63,772 nucleotides of DNA, taken from Leucobacter ruminantium (lineage in GTDB: Bacteria > Actinomycetota > Actinomycetes > Actinomycetales > Microbacteriaceae). Position numbers and translations under genes: made by a program. A model generated the notes under the pieces. The model had not been told where the DNA came from. It saw nothing but the letters and a program-made list of their open reading frames with translations, and did no database searches. Shown piece after piece: positions 61,940 through 63,772 of the stretch (positions are counted from its first letter, which is position 1; every line of letters starts with the position of its first letter). Where the stretch lies: NCBI RefSeq assembly GCF_017565705.1, contig NZ_JAGDYL010000025.1, positions 1-63,772 on the forward strand, written 5' to 3'.

Positions 61940-62915
61940 CACCGCAGCGGCCACGGCCTACCCCTACGACCGCGCGGCTCTCCGCGCCGAGCTCGCCACG
62001 CTCGACCAGGTTCCCGGAGCGTCGAAGCCCGATCCGATCCTCACCGTCGACAACGTCGTGCGCCGCTTCGGCGGCAACGTCGCCGTCAACGTGGACCACC
62101 TCGAGGTGCAGCGCGGTGCCATCACCGCTCTCATCGGGCCCAACGGCGCGGGCAAGACGACGTTCTTCAACCTCATCACCGGCTTCGACACACCGTCGAA
62201 CGCGCCCGGCATCCTCGCCTCGGGCGACGACCGCGCGCGCTGGAACTTCAACGGGCGCGCCCTCACCCGCACCAACGCCTCGCGCGTGGCGCGAGCAGGC
62301 ATGATCCGCACCTTCCAGCTCACGAAGGCGCTCTCGCGCATGACCGTGCTCGAGAACATGCTCGTGGGCGCGAACAATCAGCCTGGCGAGAACCTCTTCG
62401 CCGGCCTCGTGAAACCCATCTGGGCGGCGCGCGAGAAGGAGAACATCGAACGCGCGAACGAGATCCTCGCCCGCTTCAAACTCGACGCGAAGCGCGACGA
62501 CATGGCCGGCGGCCTTTCCGGCGGGCAGAAGAAGCTGCTCGAGATGGCGAGGGCGCTCATGTCGGATCCCGCCATGATCATGCTCGACGAGCCGATGGCG
62601 GGTGTGAACCCGGCCCTCACGCAGAGCCTGCTGGAGCACATCCAGCAGCTGCGCGACGAGGGCACCACCGTACTCTTCGTGGAGCACGACATGCACATGG
62701 TGCGCCACATCTCCGACTGGGTCGTCGTCATGGCGCAGGGCGAGATCATCGCTGAGGGCCTCCCCGAGGAGATCATGACGAGCGCCGCAGTCGTCGACGC
62801 CTACCTCGGCGCCCACCACGACCGCGACCTCGGCGATGACGACGTGCTCAGCACCGGCGTCATCAACGCCATCGCGGCCGAGGTCGAGAACGAGAGCCGG
62901 GAGGAAGCCCGATGA
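61932..62915 (+). CDS. livG: Branched-chain amino acid ABC ATPase LivG
   Basis: The 327-residue ATPase has Walker A GPNGAGKTTFFNLITGF, signature LSGGQKKLLEMARALM, Walker B MIMLDEPMAGVNP and the H-loop VEHDMHMVRHISDWV. The N-terminal 35 and C-terminal 35 residues extend beyond the usual LivG length of about 255. It overlaps both neighbours. Confidence 0.95.
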   Translation: MSDTAAATAYPYDRAALRAELATLDQVPGASKPDPILTVDNVVRRFGGNVAVNVDHLEVQRGAITALIGPNGAGKTTFFNLITGFDTPSNAPGILASGDDRARWNFNGRALTRTNASRVARAGMIRTFQLTKALSRMTVLENMLVGANNQPGENLFAGLVKPIWAAREKENIERANEILARFKLDAKRDDMAGGLSGGQKKLLEMARALMSDPAMIMLDEPMAGVNPALTQSLLEHIQQLRDEGTTVLFVEHDMHMVRHISDWVVVMAQGEIIAEGLPEEIMTSAAVVDAYLGAHHDRDLGDDDVLSTGVINAIAAEVENESREEAR

Positions 62916-63667
62916 GCACCGAAGCACCCGTCATCAAGGCGGACCACCTCGATGCGGGCTACCTGCCCGGCATCAACATCCTGAACGACTGCTCCCTCGA
63001 GGCACGCAAGGGCGAACTCGTCGGTATCATCGGCCCGAACGGAGCCGGCAAGTCGACGCTGCTCAAGTCGCTCTTCGGCCTCGTCAACATCCGCAAGGGC
63101 ACCGTGACCTTGAACGGGGAGGACGTCACCTCCCTGCGCACGAGCGAACTCGTGCGCAAGGGCGTCGGCTTCGTGCCGCAGACGAACAACGTGTTCCCCT
63201 CGCTCTCCATCGAGGAGAACCTGCAGATGGGACTCTTCCTGAAGCCCAAGGAGTTCACCAGCCGCATCGCCGAGATCTGGGATCTCTTCCCCATGCTCGC
63301 CGAGCGGCGCAAGCAGCTCGCGGGATCCCTCTCGGGAGGCGAACGGCAGTCCGTCGCCATGGCCCGCGCACTCATGATGAACCCCAGCGTGCTGCTGCTC
63401 GACGAGCCCAGCGCCGGCCTCTCCCCCGTGCGCCAGGACGAGACCTTCATCCGCACCAGGCAGATCAACCGCACGGGCGTCACCATCATCATGGTGGAGC
63501 AGAACGCCCGCCGCTGCCTGCAGATCTGCGACCGCGCCTACGTGCTCGACCAGGGCACCAACGCCTACGAGGGGCCCGGCCGCGAACTCGCGAACGACCC
63601 GCGCGTCATCGAGCTCTACCTCGGCACGCTGGCGACGGACGTCGAAGCGAAGGCGAAGTCGGAGTAG
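62912..63667 (+). CDS. livF: Branched-chain amino acid ABC ATPase LivF
   Basis: The 251-residue ATPase has Walker A IIGPNGAGKSTLLKSLFGLV, signature LSGGERQSVAMARALM and Walker B VLLLDEPSAGLSP. It completes the HMGF set. No substrate-binding protein gene is in the window; it would be to the right or elsewhere, so the true substrate (branched-chain amino acid, urea or another) is not certain. Confidence 0.93.
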   Translation: MSTEAPVIKADHLDAGYLPGINILNDCSLEARKGELVGIIGPNGAGKSTLLKSLFGLVNIRKGTVTLNGEDVTSLRTSELVRKGVGFVPQTNNVFPSLSIEENLQMGLFLKPKEFTSRIAEIWDLFPMLAERRKQLAGSLSGGERQSVAMARALMMNPSVLLLDEPSAGLSPVRQDETFIRTRQINRTGVTIIMVEQNARRCLQICDRAYVLDQGTNAYEGPGRELANDPRVIELYLGTLATDVEAKAKSE

Positions 63668-63694
63668 GGGTCCGTCTCGGGGTAGCGCAGAGCC

Positions 63695-63772
63695 GCTGGC
63701 CGCGCCGATTGCGGATTCACGACGTGCCGATGAATCTTTCGCACGTCGCTCATCCGCAAATGCGCGGCCAGC
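63695..63772. repeat. Long interrupted palindrome at the window end
   Basis: Three nested arms pair: GCTGGCCGCGC with GCGCGGCCAGC, TGCGGAT with ATCCGCA, and CGACGTGC with GCACGTCG, around a 13-nt loop. The 78-bp structure follows livF. It may be a terminator or a dispersed palindromic repeat; the window ends exactly at its outer arm. Confidence 0.8.

Overview
The window is high-GC DNA with dense, 4-bp-overlapping gene chains, SD-poor (leaderless) starts and actinobacterial gene orders: rpsP-khpA-rimM-trmD, murT-gatD, cydAB-cydDC, ffh/ftsY and comEA-comEC. It is most likely a member of the Microbacteriaceae. Gene content and the C-terminal sorting signals resemble Leucobacter, but the genus is an inference.

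Positions 1 to about 28,765 look like the right-hand part of a large integrated element, possibly conjugative or plasmid-derived. It opens with the tail of an ISL3-type transposase and two surface proteins. A leading-region-like block follows: ardA and two small genes, a 0.8-kb non-coding stretch packed with hairpins, and two unknown genes. Next come a complete type I restriction-modification operon (hsdM-hsdS-hsdR plus a putative transglutaminase-like gene), a 3.1-kb transposase-less cassette bounded by IS21-like multi-repeat ends (MFS transporter, cupin, nitroreductase), an Mrr-type restriction enzyme and a small serine recombinase operon. The rest holds unknown genes, a six-gene operon with ssb and a DprA homologue, an Abi_C-type protein and a 478-residue protein at the end. 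The element stops inside comEC, right after the codons for the conserved LAVSG motif, so chromosomal comEC is cut to its N-terminal third. The rest of comEC and the integrase must lie left of the window.

Positions 28,765 to 63,772 are ordinary chromosome: comEA, leuS, divergent pabB/pabC, cydDC and cydAB with a striking 22-bp-periodic operator array, dedA, an App1-type phosphatase, a FUSC protein, yceI, gatD-murT, trmD-rimM-khpA-rpsP, a lipase-maturation-factor-like gene, ffh, a 3-hydroxyacyl-CoA dehydrogenase, a macro-domain protein, ftsY, and a branched-chain amino acid ABC transporter (livHMGF) with an unusual fused extracellular domain on LivH.

The least explained signals are: (1) recurrent arrays of GC-rich hairpins with unrelated stem sequences in the intergenic regions of the element, notably beside ardA and ssb, which could be single-stranded-DNA promoters, an origin of transfer or a structured RNA; (2) the IS21-ended passenger cassette; (3) the octamer GAGGGATC, seen about 30 times in the 35-kb chromosomal part and not at all in the element; and (4) the four phased palindromes upstream of cydA.
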